A stretch of DNA of 64,000 nt from Oscillospiraceae bacterium (GTDB lineage Bacteria > Bacillota > Clostridia > Oscillospirales > Oscillospiraceae): the NCBI GenBank assembly GCA_017397835.1, contig JAFQHV010000018.1:19682-83681 (forward strand), given 5' to 3'. The stretch's first letter is position 1, and each line of letters opens with the position of its first letter. This document shows positions 1 through 7,707 of this stretch, in pieces. Both the position numbers and the translations under genes were made by a program. The notes under the pieces are model-generated. The model ran no database searches and was not told the DNA's origin. It was given only the letters and a program-made list of their open reading frames with translations.

Positions 1-687
1 CATCTCGCCCATCAGGTCAAGCACGGAACGCTGGAAGCCCCACATATTCATGGAAACCACAGTGTCGTTGGGCAGGTCGGTCCAGGTGCTGCCGCCGTCC
101 TCGGTATAGGCGGCGCCGCCGGGGCGCTTTTCGATGGTGGTGCGCTCGGTCACCCCGGTGAGGAAGCCGTGGGCATCCACTTCGCACACGCCGCGGGAAA
201 CGGAACCGTTCTCGGTCAGGGTGTTCTCCAGCGCGTAGCCCACCATGGCCTGCTGACCGGCGGGGCGGTCCTGTTTGAGGAAGTCGGCCATGGCGCGGAA
301 CGCCTCGTAACCGTAGAAGTCATCGGCGTTGATCACGGCGAAGGGGCCGTCGATCACGTCGGCGGCGCACAGCACGGCGTGCGCGGTGCCCCAGGGCTTA
401 ACGCGGCCCTCGGGAATGGAGAAGCCGTCGGGGATGCGGTCCAGACTCTGATAGGCGTAGACCAGCTCGGTCTTGGAGCGCACGCGCTGACCCACCAGCG
501 CCTCGAAATCCTCGCGCATTTCTTCCTTGATGACGCATACGACCTTTCCGAAGCCGGCGCGCAGGGCATCAAAAATGGAGTAGTCCATGATGAAGTGACC
601 CTGGGGGTCAACGGGGGTCATTTGCTTCATACCGCCAAAGCGGCTGCCCATACCGGCGGCCATGATAACAAGAGTAGGAGTCTGCAT
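1..687 (-). CDS. Sugar-phosphate nucleotidyltransferase (partial, C-terminus beyond window)
   Basis: The visible 229 codons form the N-terminal Rossmann-like half of an NTP:sugar-1-phosphate nucleotidyltransferase. Residues about 5-18 carry the nucleotide-binding loop (LVIMAAGMGSRFGG), and INADDFYG near residue 100 supplies the metal-binding aspartates. Such enzymes make NDP-sugars from sugar-1-phosphates in the cytoplasm. The ATG at 687 is chosen because GGAGGG lies just upstream and a promoter is visible at 720-748. The gene is divergent from the N-acetylhexosamine 1-kinase/GalE operon, whose kinase product would be a sugar-1-phosphate. A UTP:hexose-1-phosphate uridylyltransferase role is therefore attractive, but it is an inference. 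The exact sugar cannot be told from this half. Confidence 0.85.
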   Translation of the reverse strand, partial: MQTPTLVIMAAGMGSRFGGMKQMTPVDPQGHFIMDYSIFDALRAGFGKVVCVIKEEMREDFEALVGQRVRSKTELVYAYQSLDRIPDGFSIPEGRVKPWGTAHAVLCAADVIDGPFAVINADDFYGYEAFRAMADFLKQDRPAGQQAMVGYALENTLTENGSVSRGVCEVDAHGFLTGVTERTTIEKRPGGAAYTEDGGSTWTDLPNDTVVSMNMWGFQRSVLDLMGEM

Positions 688-719
688 ATCTATCCCTCCA
701 AATTAGTTTCGTTGCCTCT

Positions 720-748
720 ATACTATCGCGTTTTTGGTCCCGGTGCAA
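720..748 (-). promoter_or_regulatory. Promoter of the nucleotidyltransferase gene
   Basis: Reading the minus strand, TTGCAC (743-748) and TAGTAT (720-725) are separated by 17 bases and lie about 35 bases upstream of the ATG at 687. Both boxes are close to the sigma-70/SigA consensus. Confidence 0.6.
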
Positions 749-784
749 GGGCAAATTGCGAAAAAGGACCACGCAGACCCAAAG

Positions 785-812
785 TTGAACGTTTCCGAGC
801 CAAAGTTATACT
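785..812 (+). promoter_or_regulatory. Candidate promoter of the nahK operon
   Basis: TTGAAC (785-790), a 16-base spacer and TATACT (807-812) lie about 65 bases upstream of the GTG start at 876, in the region shared with the divergent nucleotidyltransferase promoter. A second -10-like TAAAAT near 834 makes the exact start uncertain. Confidence 0.5.
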
Positions 813-875
813 TTCCTTTTCTGTGGCATCGTGATAAAATATTAGAAACAGAAAAAGGAAAGGGGGCTGTTTTCC

Positions 876-1949
876 GTGAAGGAACAGCTCGCACCCATTT
901 TGGCCCACTTTGCGCTGACCGACGAGGTGGTCAGCTGCGAACCCTTTGGCCACGGACATATCAATAAGACCTATCTGGTGGTCACCGAGCCCGGGGACCG
1001 GTTTATCCTCCAGCAGGTGAACAACATGGTGTTCAAGGACATGGACGGTCTGATGAACAACATCGCCGCCGTGACGGAGTATCTGCTGGAACGGGTGGAC
1101 GACCCTCGTGAAGTCATGCAGCTGGTCAGGACCCGGGATGGCAAACCCTACCTGTACTATGAGCAGCGGGAGTTCTGGCGGATGAGCCGCTACGTGGAGG
1201 ACTCCATCTGCCTGCAGCTTCCGGAAACCACGGCGGACTTCTACGAGAGTGCCGTGGCCTTTGGTCGGTTTCAGCAGCTGCTGCAGGATTTCCCGGCTCA
1301 CACCCTGACTGAGACCATCCCGCACTTCCACGACACCCCCGACCGCTACCGTGCATTCCGCCGGTCGGTGGAGTCTGACCCCATGGGGCGTGCGGCCTGC
1401 GTGCAGGCGGAGATCGAGTTCGCCCTGGCCCGGGAGGAAGAGGCGGCCACGCTGGTGGATCTGCTGGCACAGGGCAAGCTGCCCCTGCGTGTGACCCACA
1501 ATGATACCAAGATGAACAACGTCATGCTGGATGCCAAGACCCGCAAGGCGCTGTGTGTCATTGACCTTGATACCGTCATGCCCGGTTTGAGTGTATACGA
1601 CTATGGTGACTCCATCCGATTTGGTGCCTCCACCGCTGCCGAAGATGAAACGGATCTTTCTAAAGTGGAGATGAGCTTGGACCTGTTCCGCACCTATACC
1701 GAGGGATTTCTTACCGCTTGTCCCGGCCTGACCGAACTGGAGCGGCAGATGCTGCCCGTGGGTGCAAAGCTGATGACTTTGGAGTGCGGCGTGCGCTTCC
1801 TGGCCGACTATCTGGATGGCGATATCTACTTCTCCACCCACTATGAAGGGCAGAATTTGGATCGCGCCCGCACCCAGTTCAAGCTGGTGGCCGATATGGA
1901 GGCCAAGTGGCAGCAAATGAATGACATTGTAAAGGAGTTTAGCAAATGA
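876..1949 (+). CDS. nahK: N-acetylhexosamine 1-kinase-like phosphotransferase (APH fold)
   Basis: This 357-residue protein has the aminoglycoside-phosphotransferase/choline-kinase fold. The catalytic Brenner loop HNDTKMNN falls near residue 209 and the metal-binding CVIDLDTVMPG near residue 228. Family knowledge: NahK phosphorylates N-acetylglucosamine or N-acetylgalactosamine at C1, feeding the Leloir-like galacto/lacto-N-biose pathway. The GTG at 876 follows AAAGGGGG by nine bases. The stop overlaps the galE start by four bases (ATGA), so the two are translationally coupled. Pairing with galE, and with a divergent nucleotidyltransferase, supports a GlcNAc/GalNAc salvage role. Specificity within the APH superfamily is inferred from context and overall resemblance. 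Confidence 0.85.
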   Translation: MKEQLAPILAHFALTDEVVSCEPFGHGHINKTYLVVTEPGDRFILQQVNNMVFKDMDGLMNNIAAVTEYLLERVDDPREVMQLVRTRDGKPYLYYEQREFWRMSRYVEDSICLQLPETTADFYESAVAFGRFQQLLQDFPAHTLTETIPHFHDTPDRYRAFRRSVESDPMGRAACVQAEIEFALAREEEAATLVDLLAQGKLPLRVTHNDTKMNNVMLDAKTRKALCVIDLDTVMPGLSVYDYGDSIRFGASTAAEDETDLSKVEMSLDLFRTYTEGFLTACPGLTELERQMLPVGAKLMTLECGVRFLADYLDGDIYFSTHYEGQNLDRARTQFKLVADMEAKWQQMNDIVKEFSK

Positions 1950-2965
1950 ACGTTTTAGTTACCGGCGGCGCCGGCTATATCGGCAGCCATACCTGTGTGG
2001 AACTGATCGAAAAGGGCCACACCCCCATCGTCATCGACAACCTGTGCAACTCCAACCCCGAGAGCCTGAAGCGGGTGGAGAAGATCACCGGCAAGCCCGT
2101 GACCTTCTATGAGGGCGACGTTCGGGATGCGGCGGTACTGGACAGCATTTTCGCCAAGCACGCCATCGACTGCGTCATCCACTTCGCCGGTCTGAAAGCG
2201 GTGGGTGAGTCCGTGGCCATCCCCCTGAAGTACTATGATAACAACCTCAACTCCACCATGACCCTGTGCAGCGTCATGGACAAGTGGAACGTGCGCAGCA
2301 TCGTGTTCTCCTCTTCCGCCACCGTCTATTCCGGGGACAACGAGATGCCCCTGCGGGAGAACAGCAAGACCGGCAATTGCACCAACCCCTACGGCTGGAC
2401 GAAATATATGTGCGAGCAGATTTTGCGTGACATCGCCAAGGCGGACGAGCGCTGGAGCGTGGTTCTGCTGCGCTACTTCAACCCCGTGGGTGCCCACGCT
2501 TCCGGCACTATCGGCGAGCATCCCAACGGCATTCCCAACAACCTGATGCCCTACATCTCCCAGACTGCCGTTGGTAAGCGGGAGCATTTGAACATCTTTG
2601 GCAACGACTATCCCACTCCCGACGGCACCGGCGTGCGCGACTACATCCACGTGGTCGATCTTGCCAAGGGTCACGTGGCCGCCATTGACTATTTGGCCGA
2701 GCACAAGGGCGAGGCGGTGTTCAATTTGGGCACCGGCAACGGCTACAGCGTGCTGGACATGGTACACGCCTTCGAGTCCGCCAGCGGGGTCAAGGTGCCC
2801 TACGTCATCGCCCCCCGCCGTCCCGGCGATTTGGCTACCTGCTACGCCGACCCCGCCAAGAGTGCCGAACAGCTTGGCTGGAAGGCCGGGCTGAGCCTGG
2901 AGGATATGTGCGGCGACACCTGGCGCTGGCAGAAGAACAACCCCAACGGCTACGAGAACGGATGA
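1946..2965 (+). CDS. galE: UDP-glucose 4-epimerase
   Basis: The 339-residue extended SDR begins with the NAD-binding loop GGAGYIGSH (residues 7-15). It has the catalytic serine in SSSATVY (about 122) and the YxxxK dyad in YGWTKYMCEQ (about 148). GalE interconverts UDP-Glc/UDP-Gal and often UDP-GlcNAc/UDP-GalNAc. Length and motifs are full and normal. It overlaps nahK upstream and the pfkB-family kinase downstream by four bases each (ATGA), so all three form one tightly coupled operon. With NahK upstream, interconversion of UDP-GalNAc and UDP-GlcNAc is a plausible second role, although the sequence does not prove it. Confidence 0.95.
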   Translation: MNVLVTGGAGYIGSHTCVELIEKGHTPIVIDNLCNSNPESLKRVEKITGKPVTFYEGDVRDAAVLDSIFAKHAIDCVIHFAGLKAVGESVAIPLKYYDNNLNSTMTLCSVMDKWNVRSIVFSSSATVYSGDNEMPLRENSKTGNCTNPYGWTKYMCEQILRDIAKADERWSVVLLRYFNPVGAHASGTIGEHPNGIPNNLMPYISQTAVGKREHLNIFGNDYPTPDGTGVRDYIHVVDLAKGHVAAIDYLAEHKGEAVFNLGTGNGYSVLDMVHAFESASGVKVPYVIAPRRPGDLATCYADPAKSAEQLGWKAGLSLEDMCGDTWRWQKNNPNGYENG

Positions 2966-3891
2966 ACATCATCACCCTGACCCTGAGTCCCGCCTTCGAT
3001 ATGCACTGCAGCGGCGAACTGGTGCTAAACCATGAAAATCTGGTCCAAATGGATCTGTGTCAGGCCGGGGGCAAGGGCGTGAACATCTCACGGGCCCTAC
3101 TGGCCGATGGTTGTCCCAACACAGCGGGGCTCCTGTTGGGTGAGGAAAATGCAGACAGCTTTCTGCGCAGTTTGTCCGCCGACGGCGTGTGCGCCGAGGT
3201 GGTCACCGTCCCCGGCCGCATTCGCGAGAACATCACCGTCCACACTCCGGATGGAAAGGAAACCCGCATCAGTTTTCCCGGCTTTACTGTGGATAGCGAT
3301 GTGCTGAGCCGGGTGACCAGCCTGTTGGAGAGCAAGCTGGGAGAGGGTACCGCCCTGACCATGACCGGCCGCGTGCCGGAGGGGATGGCGTTGTCCGAGG
3401 TAATAGGATTCCTGCGGCGCGCCGCCCATTGCGGCACCAAAGTGGTGGTGGATTCTCGTTCGTTTGGTTACGACGATTTGCTGGAGGTCAGACCCTGGCT
3501 CATCAAACCCAATCAGGAAGAGATCTCCGCTTATCTGGGTAAGAATGTGGAGTCCATCGAGCAGGCCGCTCAAGGGGCGGAAACTTTGCACCGACAGGGC
3601 ATTGCCAACGTGATGGTCAGCATGGGCGGTCTTGGGGCCGTGCTGGCCTGTGACGCGGGACTGTTCCGGGCGGAGATTCCGCAGGTGCAGGTGCGCTCCA
3701 CCATCGGCGCCGGGGACAGCTCCGTGGCCGGTTTCCTCGCTGCGGCGGGGAGGGGAGGGGATGCTGCCGAATGTCTGCGCCTGGCGGTGGCCTTTGGCTC
3801 GGCAGCGTGCATGACGGAGGGGACGTTACCGCCTCAAAAGGCTGATATTGAGCGGGTGTACAGCAAAACTACTGTACAGAAAATTGAATAA
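2962..3891 (+). CDS. PfkB-family hexose-phosphate kinase (1-phosphofructokinase/tagatose-6-P kinase type)
   Basis: The 309-residue ribokinase-fold enzyme has the N-terminal substrate motif GGKGVNISRAL (about 37) and the C-terminal PfkB signature GAGDSSVAGFLAA (about 250) with its catalytic aspartate. This is the subfamily that phosphorylates fructose-1-phosphate or tagatose-6-phosphate. The ATG at 2962 overlaps the galE stop, which excludes longer starts. Position at the end of a NahK/GalE operon, rather than beside a fructose PTS, argues for tagatose-6-phosphate from galactose or GalNAc catabolism, but 1-phosphofructokinase is equally compatible with the motifs. A strong terminator follows immediately. 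Confidence 0.85.
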   Translation: MNIITLTLSPAFDMHCSGELVLNHENLVQMDLCQAGGKGVNISRALLADGCPNTAGLLLGEENADSFLRSLSADGVCAEVVTVPGRIRENITVHTPDGKETRISFPGFTVDSDVLSRVTSLLESKLGEGTALTMTGRVPEGMALSEVIGFLRRAAHCGTKVVVDSRSFGYDDLLEVRPWLIKPNQEEISAYLGKNVESIEQAAQGAETLHRQGIANVMVSMGGLGAVLACDAGLFRAEIPQVQVRSTIGAGDSSVAGFLAAAGRGGDAAECLRLAVAFGSAACMTEGTLPPQKADIERVYSKTTVQKIE

Positions 3892-3892
3892 G

Positions 3893-3926
3893 AAAAGGAC
3901 CTCTTCCACGCGGAAGAGGTCCTTTT
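3893..3926. terminator. Bidirectional rho-independent terminator between pfkB and ROK kinase
   Basis: A perfect 15-bp stem (AAAAGGACCTCTTCC paired with its complement) around a four-base loop, with a T run on both strands, sits between the convergent pfkB-type kinase and ROK kinase genes. Confidence 0.92.
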
Positions 3927-3935
3927 TGCTTCAAA

Positions 3936-4889
3936 TCAAATGCCCAGCACCATGGCGGCGCAGCCGTAGATACCCGCATCGTTGCCCAACTTGGCGGCTG
4001 CGATGGGGGTGTCCACGCAGGGGTGGTAGGCGTACTTGCGGAAGTAGCGGCGTACGGGGTTCAGCAGGGTGTCGCCGGCGCGGCTGACACCGCCGCCCAC
4101 CATAATGACCTCCGGATCCACGGTGCAGGAGGCGAAACTCATGCCCCGGGCCAGATAGTCGGCGAAACGGTCCAAAATCTCATTTGCAAGGCCGTCGCCG
4201 TTTCGGGCGTGGTCGCACACGTCCTTGGCGGTGATTTTGTCAAGCTCACGCAGGGGAGAGGGCGTGTCGCAGGCGACCAAAGCTTCACGCGCCAGCCGGG
4301 CCATGCCGGTGGCGGAGGCGTACTGCTCCAGACAGCCGCATTTGCCGCAGCCGCAGGGGATGGTTTCGTTGGGGTTGACCAGCATATGTCCCAGCTCACC
4401 GGCAGCGCCGTTGCGGCCGGGGACGATACGTCCGTCGATGATAACGCCGCCGCCCACGCCGGTGCCCAGGGTGAACAGTACGGAGTTGCGGTAGCCCTTG
4501 CCACTGCCCAGCCACGCTTCGCCCAGAGCGGCCACGTTGGCATCGTTGCCCACTACCACGTTGGGAACTTCGGGCAGCAGGGCGTTCATGTCACCCTTCA
4601 CCGGCACGCGGCCCCAACCCAGGTTGTCACAGCCGTGGATGGCCACGCAGTTTTCGTCCACCGGGCCGGGAATACCGATACCGATGCCCGACACCTGCTC
4701 GGGGGCAATGGCCTCACGGGTCATTTTCTCACGGATGGAAGCGGCGACGTCGGGCAGAATATATTTGCCGTCCTGTTCGGTGCGGGTGGGGATCTCCCAC
4801 TTGTCCAGCAGAGCGCCGTCGGCACGGAACAGGCCCAGCTTTACAGTGGTGCCGCCAATGTCCGCGGCAAATACTAGTTTGTCATTCAT
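3936..4889 (-). CDS. ROK-family glucokinase
   Basis: The 317-residue protein opens with the phosphate-binding loop ADIGGTTVKLGLF (about 8-20). It carries the ROK zinc-binding motif CGCGKCGCLEQ (about 177-187), which marks ROK sugar kinases rather than the HTH-containing NagC/Mlc repressors; no N-terminal HTH is present. Likely substrate is glucose, forming glucose-6-phosphate in the cytoplasm, though N-acetylmannosamine or fructose kinases share these motifs. The start at 4889 has GTGAGGAT upstream. A longer in-frame ORF to 5021 runs through the promoter at 4924-4952 and is rejected. It is monocistronic, closed by a shared terminator. Confidence 0.9.
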   Translation of the reverse strand: MNDKLVFAADIGGTTVKLGLFRADGALLDKWEIPTRTEQDGKYILPDVAASIREKMTREAIAPEQVSGIGIGIPGPVDENCVAIHGCDNLGWGRVPVKGDMNALLPEVPNVVVGNDANVAALGEAWLGSGKGYRNSVLFTLGTGVGGGVIIDGRIVPGRNGAAGELGHMLVNPNETIPCGCGKCGCLEQYASATGMARLAREALVACDTPSPLRELDKITAKDVCDHARNGDGLANEILDRFADYLARGMSFASCTVDPEVIMVGGGVSRAGDTLLNPVRRYFRKYAYHPCVDTPIAAAKLGNDAGIYGCAAMVLGI

Positions 4890-4923
4890 AGTCGTATCCT
4901 CACTTTCAAACGAGGTTTGTGTT

Positions 4924-4952
4924 ATTTTACACCAACCGTCCTGACCGGTCAA
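4924..4952 (-). promoter_or_regulatory. Promoter of the ROK glucokinase
   Basis: On the minus strand TTGACC (4947-4952), a 17-base spacer and TAAAAT (4924-4929) lie about 35 bases before the ATG at 4889. Confidence 0.65.
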
Positions 4953-5047
4953 TGGGCTGGAAAACTTTTGGCGGGGGACCGGACCGCGCCGGGGAGATTT
5001 TGTGCAAAAAAACGGAAGCAACCGGGTGGAGAATGTCGATTTTTTTC

Positions 5048-5076
5048 TTGCGTCATGCGATGGACAGTTGTATAAT
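5048..5076 (+). promoter_or_regulatory. Promoter of the short guaA gene
   Basis: TTGCGT (5048-5053), a 17-base spacer and a perfect TATAAT (5071-5076) place the transcript start near 5083. That leaves no leader for an ATG at 5083 and supports the ATG at 5113. No purine-riboswitch fold fits in the roughly 30-base leader. Confidence 0.75.
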
Positions 5077-5112
5077 GACTACATGAAATTTTTGAATAGG
5101 GGGTACTCTATT

Positions 5113-6114
5113 ATGTCCAATAATGTTCGTCCCGACTCCATGCAGCGTATCACCACCCGCGCGCTGGCCGATGCCTTCATCGCCGAGCAGGTGGCCGCTG
5201 TCCGTGCCCAGGTGGGCGATAAGAAGGTCCTGCTGGCCCTGTCCGGCGGTGTGGACTCTTCCGTGGTCGCCGCGCTGCTTATTAAGGCCATTGGCAAGCA
5301 GCTGGTCTGTGTCCACGTCAACCACGGCCTGATGCGTAAGGGCGAGAGCGAAGACGTCATCAAGGTCTTTGGCGAGCAGCTGGATGCCAACCTCATCTAT
5401 GTTGACGCCACCGACCGCTTCCTGAACCTGCTGGCCGGCGTTTCCGATCCGGAAAAGAAACGCAAGATCATCGGCGGCGAGTTCATCAAGGTCTTTGACG
5501 AGGAGGCCGCCAAGCTGGAGGGGATCGACTTCCTGGCCCAGGGTACCATTTACCCCGATATTCTGGAGAGCATCAAGGCCGCCGAAAGCGGCAAGCCCGT
5601 CAAGTCCCACCACAACGTGGGCGGTCTGCCCGACGAGATGGAGATGGAACTGGTGGAGCCGGTGAAGCTGCTGTTCAAGGATGAGGTTCGTGTGGTTGGC
5701 GAGGCGCTGGGCCTGCCCCACGCTATGGTCTACCGTCAGCCGTTCCCCGGTCCCGGTCTGGGTGTGCGCTGCCTTGGCGCTATTACCCGGGACCGCCTGC
5801 ACGCCCTGCGTGAGGCGGATGCCATCCTCCGGGAGGAGTTTGACAAGTGCGGCCTGGCCGAGTCCGTGTGGCAGTACTTCATCTCCGTGCCCGACATGAA
5901 GAGTGTGGGCGTGCGCAACGAGATGCGCTACGAGGGTTGGCCCGCCATCATCCGCGCCGTCAACACCAAGGACGCCATGACCGCCACCATCGAGGAGATC
6001 CCCTATGAGGTTCTGCACCGCATCACCGCCCGCATCACCGCCGAGGTGGAGGGCATCAACCGCGTGCTGTATGACCTGACGCCCAAGCCCACCGGGACCA
6101 TAGAGTGGGAATAA
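5113..6114 (+). CDS. guaA: GMP synthetase ATP-pyrophosphatase subunit lacking the glutaminase domain
   Basis: The 333-residue protein contains the PP-loop ATP pyrophosphatase motif LALSGGVDSSVVAALL (about 42) and the full GuaA dimerisation domain, ending TPKPTGTIEWE. It amidates XMP to GMP. Ordinary bacterial GuaA is roughly 510-525 residues with an N-terminal class I glutamine amidotransferase. Here that half is absent and there is no room for it upstream, because promoter and SD (AGGGGG) sit immediately before 5113. This resembles the split archaeal GuaAa/GuaAb arrangement. A separate glutaminase must be encoded elsewhere, or ammonia is used directly. A terminator follows at 6126. Confidence 0.93.
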   Translation: MSNNVRPDSMQRITTRALADAFIAEQVAAVRAQVGDKKVLLALSGGVDSSVVAALLIKAIGKQLVCVHVNHGLMRKGESEDVIKVFGEQLDANLIYVDATDRFLNLLAGVSDPEKKRKIIGGEFIKVFDEEAAKLEGIDFLAQGTIYPDILESIKAAESGKPVKSHHNVGGLPDEMEMELVEPVKLLFKDEVRVVGEALGLPHAMVYRQPFPGPGLGVRCLGAITRDRLHALREADAILREEFDKCGLAESVWQYFISVPDMKSVGVRNEMRYEGWPAIIRAVNTKDAMTATIEEIPYEVLHRITARITAEVEGINRVLYDLTPKPTGTIEWE

Positions 6115-6125
6115 TATCGTACTGT

Positions 6126-6166
6126 AAAAAAGCAGCTTGAAACCCTTGGTTTTAAGCTGCTTTTTT
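6126..6166 (+). terminator. Rho-independent terminator after guaA
   Basis: AAAAAAGCAGCTT pairs with AAGCTGCTTTTTT around a 15-base loop, eleven bases after the guaA stop. Confidence 0.88.
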
Positions 6167-6234
6167 CAAAAGAACCCTTGGGCTGCGTCGCAAAAACGTA
6201 GCAACACGCAAAAATTTTGCAAAGGAGAAAAACT

Positions 6235-7494
6235 ATGCCAAGCGTATTCATCCAGGACGATGCGGTTCGCCGCGCCAAGCAGGGGATCCTGTACGATTTC
6301 GTCGCCCCGGACGGAAGCGAGAGCCGGGATGCCGCCGATGTCATCTACGCTCGCTTTAAGGAGTTCAATAAGGGGATTCGGTCTTCGGACGATTATCTGG
6401 ACTTCAAGCTGTCGGTGGAGGCCCTGTCCGGCGGCACTAACACGGTGATTTTGGACGACCGCGGGCTGCCGTCGGTGATGGTACTGCTGCCCAAGATGGA
6501 CTCCGCCAATCTGTCCAACGGCCTGGAGAGCCGTATCCATCCAGGCTTTATCGTGGACGGAAAAGTACACGACACCGTGGCCATCGGCAAGTACGTAAGC
6601 TATGTGAGGGACGGCCGGGCCTACAGTATGCCCTACAGGGATCCGGCGAATATGTACACCTTTGACGAAAGTGTGTCCTTCTGCCGGGACAAGGGCAGAG
6701 GCTGGGGCATCGTGCCGCTGTCCCTGTGGAGTGCCATCGCCCTGTGGTGCAAGAAAAACGGCACCATGCCCGAGGGGAACACCAACTACGGTCAGTTTAA
6801 TGACGACGCGACCAGCTGCGCGCCGGCCGCCGAAGTGGACAAAGACGGACGAACCATGCGCACGCTGACGGGTGCCGGTCCGCTGTCCTGGTTTCACAAC
6901 TACCGCCGGGACGGCATTGCGGATATGGTTGGCAACGTGCATGAGTGGGTTTCCGGCTTCCGGTTCTGCAACGGTGAGCTGCAAATTATCCCCGATGCCG
7001 ATGCCATGAACCCGGATTGTGACCTGTCCTTTACCTCCGATCGCTGGCGCGCCATCCTGCCCGATGGCAGCCTGACCAACCCGGGCAACAAGGAAAGCCT
7101 GAAGTTCGACTATGTGAAGTTCCCGGACCGAAACGAGGACGCTTTCTACGGCGACGTCAACGGCAGATGGGTGGTCAGCCAGACCGTTACCTCCGACCAG
7201 GAGAAAAAGAAGGGCGGCTGTATCCGTGAGATCGGACTGGCGGACGGCCTGAAGGAGGCACCGCAGATTTTGATCGAGCTGGGCCTGTTCCCGGAGCGGC
7301 TGCCCACCGGCGCGCCCTACGGAAACGATATTTTCTCCGGCCCCAACTGGGGTGAGGAGTTCATCCCGGCCATGGGCGGTCAGTGGTATGACTACACCTA
7401 CTGGTGCGGCGGCATTTTCCGCCACAGCAGTTGGTACGAGCGGTCCCTGCAGGGCAATACCTACGGCATGCGTTTGGCGTATTACAATTTGTAA
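6235..7494 (+). CDS. FGE/SUMF1-like C-type-lectin-fold protein
   Basis: The 419-residue protein shows hallmarks of the formylglycine-generating-enzyme/SUMF1 superfamily: DMVGNVHEWVSGF near residue 230 (the GNVxEW motif) and the C-terminal signature SSWYERSL...YGMRLAYYNL (compare GGSW...GFRLA). The fold is used by sulfatase-activating enzymes, by EgtB/PvdO-type oxygenases and by non-catalytic phage or adhesion proteins. No signal peptide or membrane segment is seen. No sulfatase gene is nearby, and I could not identify catalytic cysteines with confidence, so a binding role is as likely as catalysis. The ATG at 6235 follows AAAGGAGAAA by four bases. The gene is monocistronic. Confidence 0.75.
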   Translation: MPSVFIQDDAVRRAKQGILYDFVAPDGSESRDAADVIYARFKEFNKGIRSSDDYLDFKLSVEALSGGTNTVILDDRGLPSVMVLLPKMDSANLSNGLESRIHPGFIVDGKVHDTVAIGKYVSYVRDGRAYSMPYRDPANMYTFDESVSFCRDKGRGWGIVPLSLWSAIALWCKKNGTMPEGNTNYGQFNDDATSCAPAAEVDKDGRTMRTLTGAGPLSWFHNYRRDGIADMVGNVHEWVSGFRFCNGELQIIPDADAMNPDCDLSFTSDRWRAILPDGSLTNPGNKESLKFDYVKFPDRNEDAFYGDVNGRWVVSQTVTSDQEKKKGGCIREIGLADGLKEAPQILIELGLFPERLPTGAPYGNDIFSGPNWGEEFIPAMGGQWYDYTYWCGGIFRHSSWYERSLQGNTYGMRLAYYNL

Positions 7495-7523
7495 CAAGCA
7501 GTAACGTCAACAAACGCCACGTT

Positions 7524-7552
7524 GGGAAAAAACGTTTAGGGCGTTTTTGCCC
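7524..7552 (+). terminator. Possible terminator after the FGE-like gene
   Basis: GGGAAAAAACG (7524-7534) can pair with CGTTTTTGCCC (7542-7552), an 11-bp stem with one mismatch around a seven-base loop. The T tract lies inside the stem rather than after it, so the call is weak. Confidence 0.4.
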
Positions 7553-7574
7553 TTGAGCGAAAGCACAAAAACAG

Positions 7575-7603
7575 TTGAAAAATAAAACTTGTTCGGGTAA
7601 AAT
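7575..7603 (+). promoter_or_regulatory. Promoter of ycaO
   Basis: TTGAAA (7575-7580), a 17-base spacer and TAAAAT (7598-7603) give a transcript starting near 7610 and a leader of about 100 bases before the ATG at 7708. The leader has no gene I can support. Confidence 0.65.
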
Positions 7604-7707
7604 AATGAGTATAGTGAGAAGGTCAATGATGGGTGTGGACCGGAATCTGTCGGAGACGAAGTGACCACCCGTTTTGCACAGTATGTTTTTTAGGAGTGAC
7701 TTTGAAG

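Noticed and set aside
723-1916. Long open frame opposite nahK, and similar long frames opposite galE, DUF4838, pfp, ior and wecB
   Set aside because: These are mirror frames caused by GC-rich codon use. They lack SD sites and known domains, and are rich in His, Gly and Val from antisense codons.
3936-5021. Longer start for the ROK kinase to 5021
   Set aside because: It crosses a promoter at 4924-4952, whereas ATG 4889 has an SD and gives a normal ROK N-terminus.
5077-5112. Guanine riboswitch before guaA
   Set aside because: The promoter at 5048-5076 leaves only about 30 bases of leader, too little for the aptamer.
6235-7494. Diversity-generating retroelement target
   Set aside because: The protein has a lectin-type fold, but no reverse transcriptase, template repeat or accessory gene lies in the window.
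7605-7664. 19-codon ORF in the ycaO leader as a RiPP precursor
   Set aside because: It starts essentially at the predicted transcription start with no SD, and its sequence (MSIVRRSMMG...) lacks Cys, Ser or Thr clusters expected for YcaO substrates.
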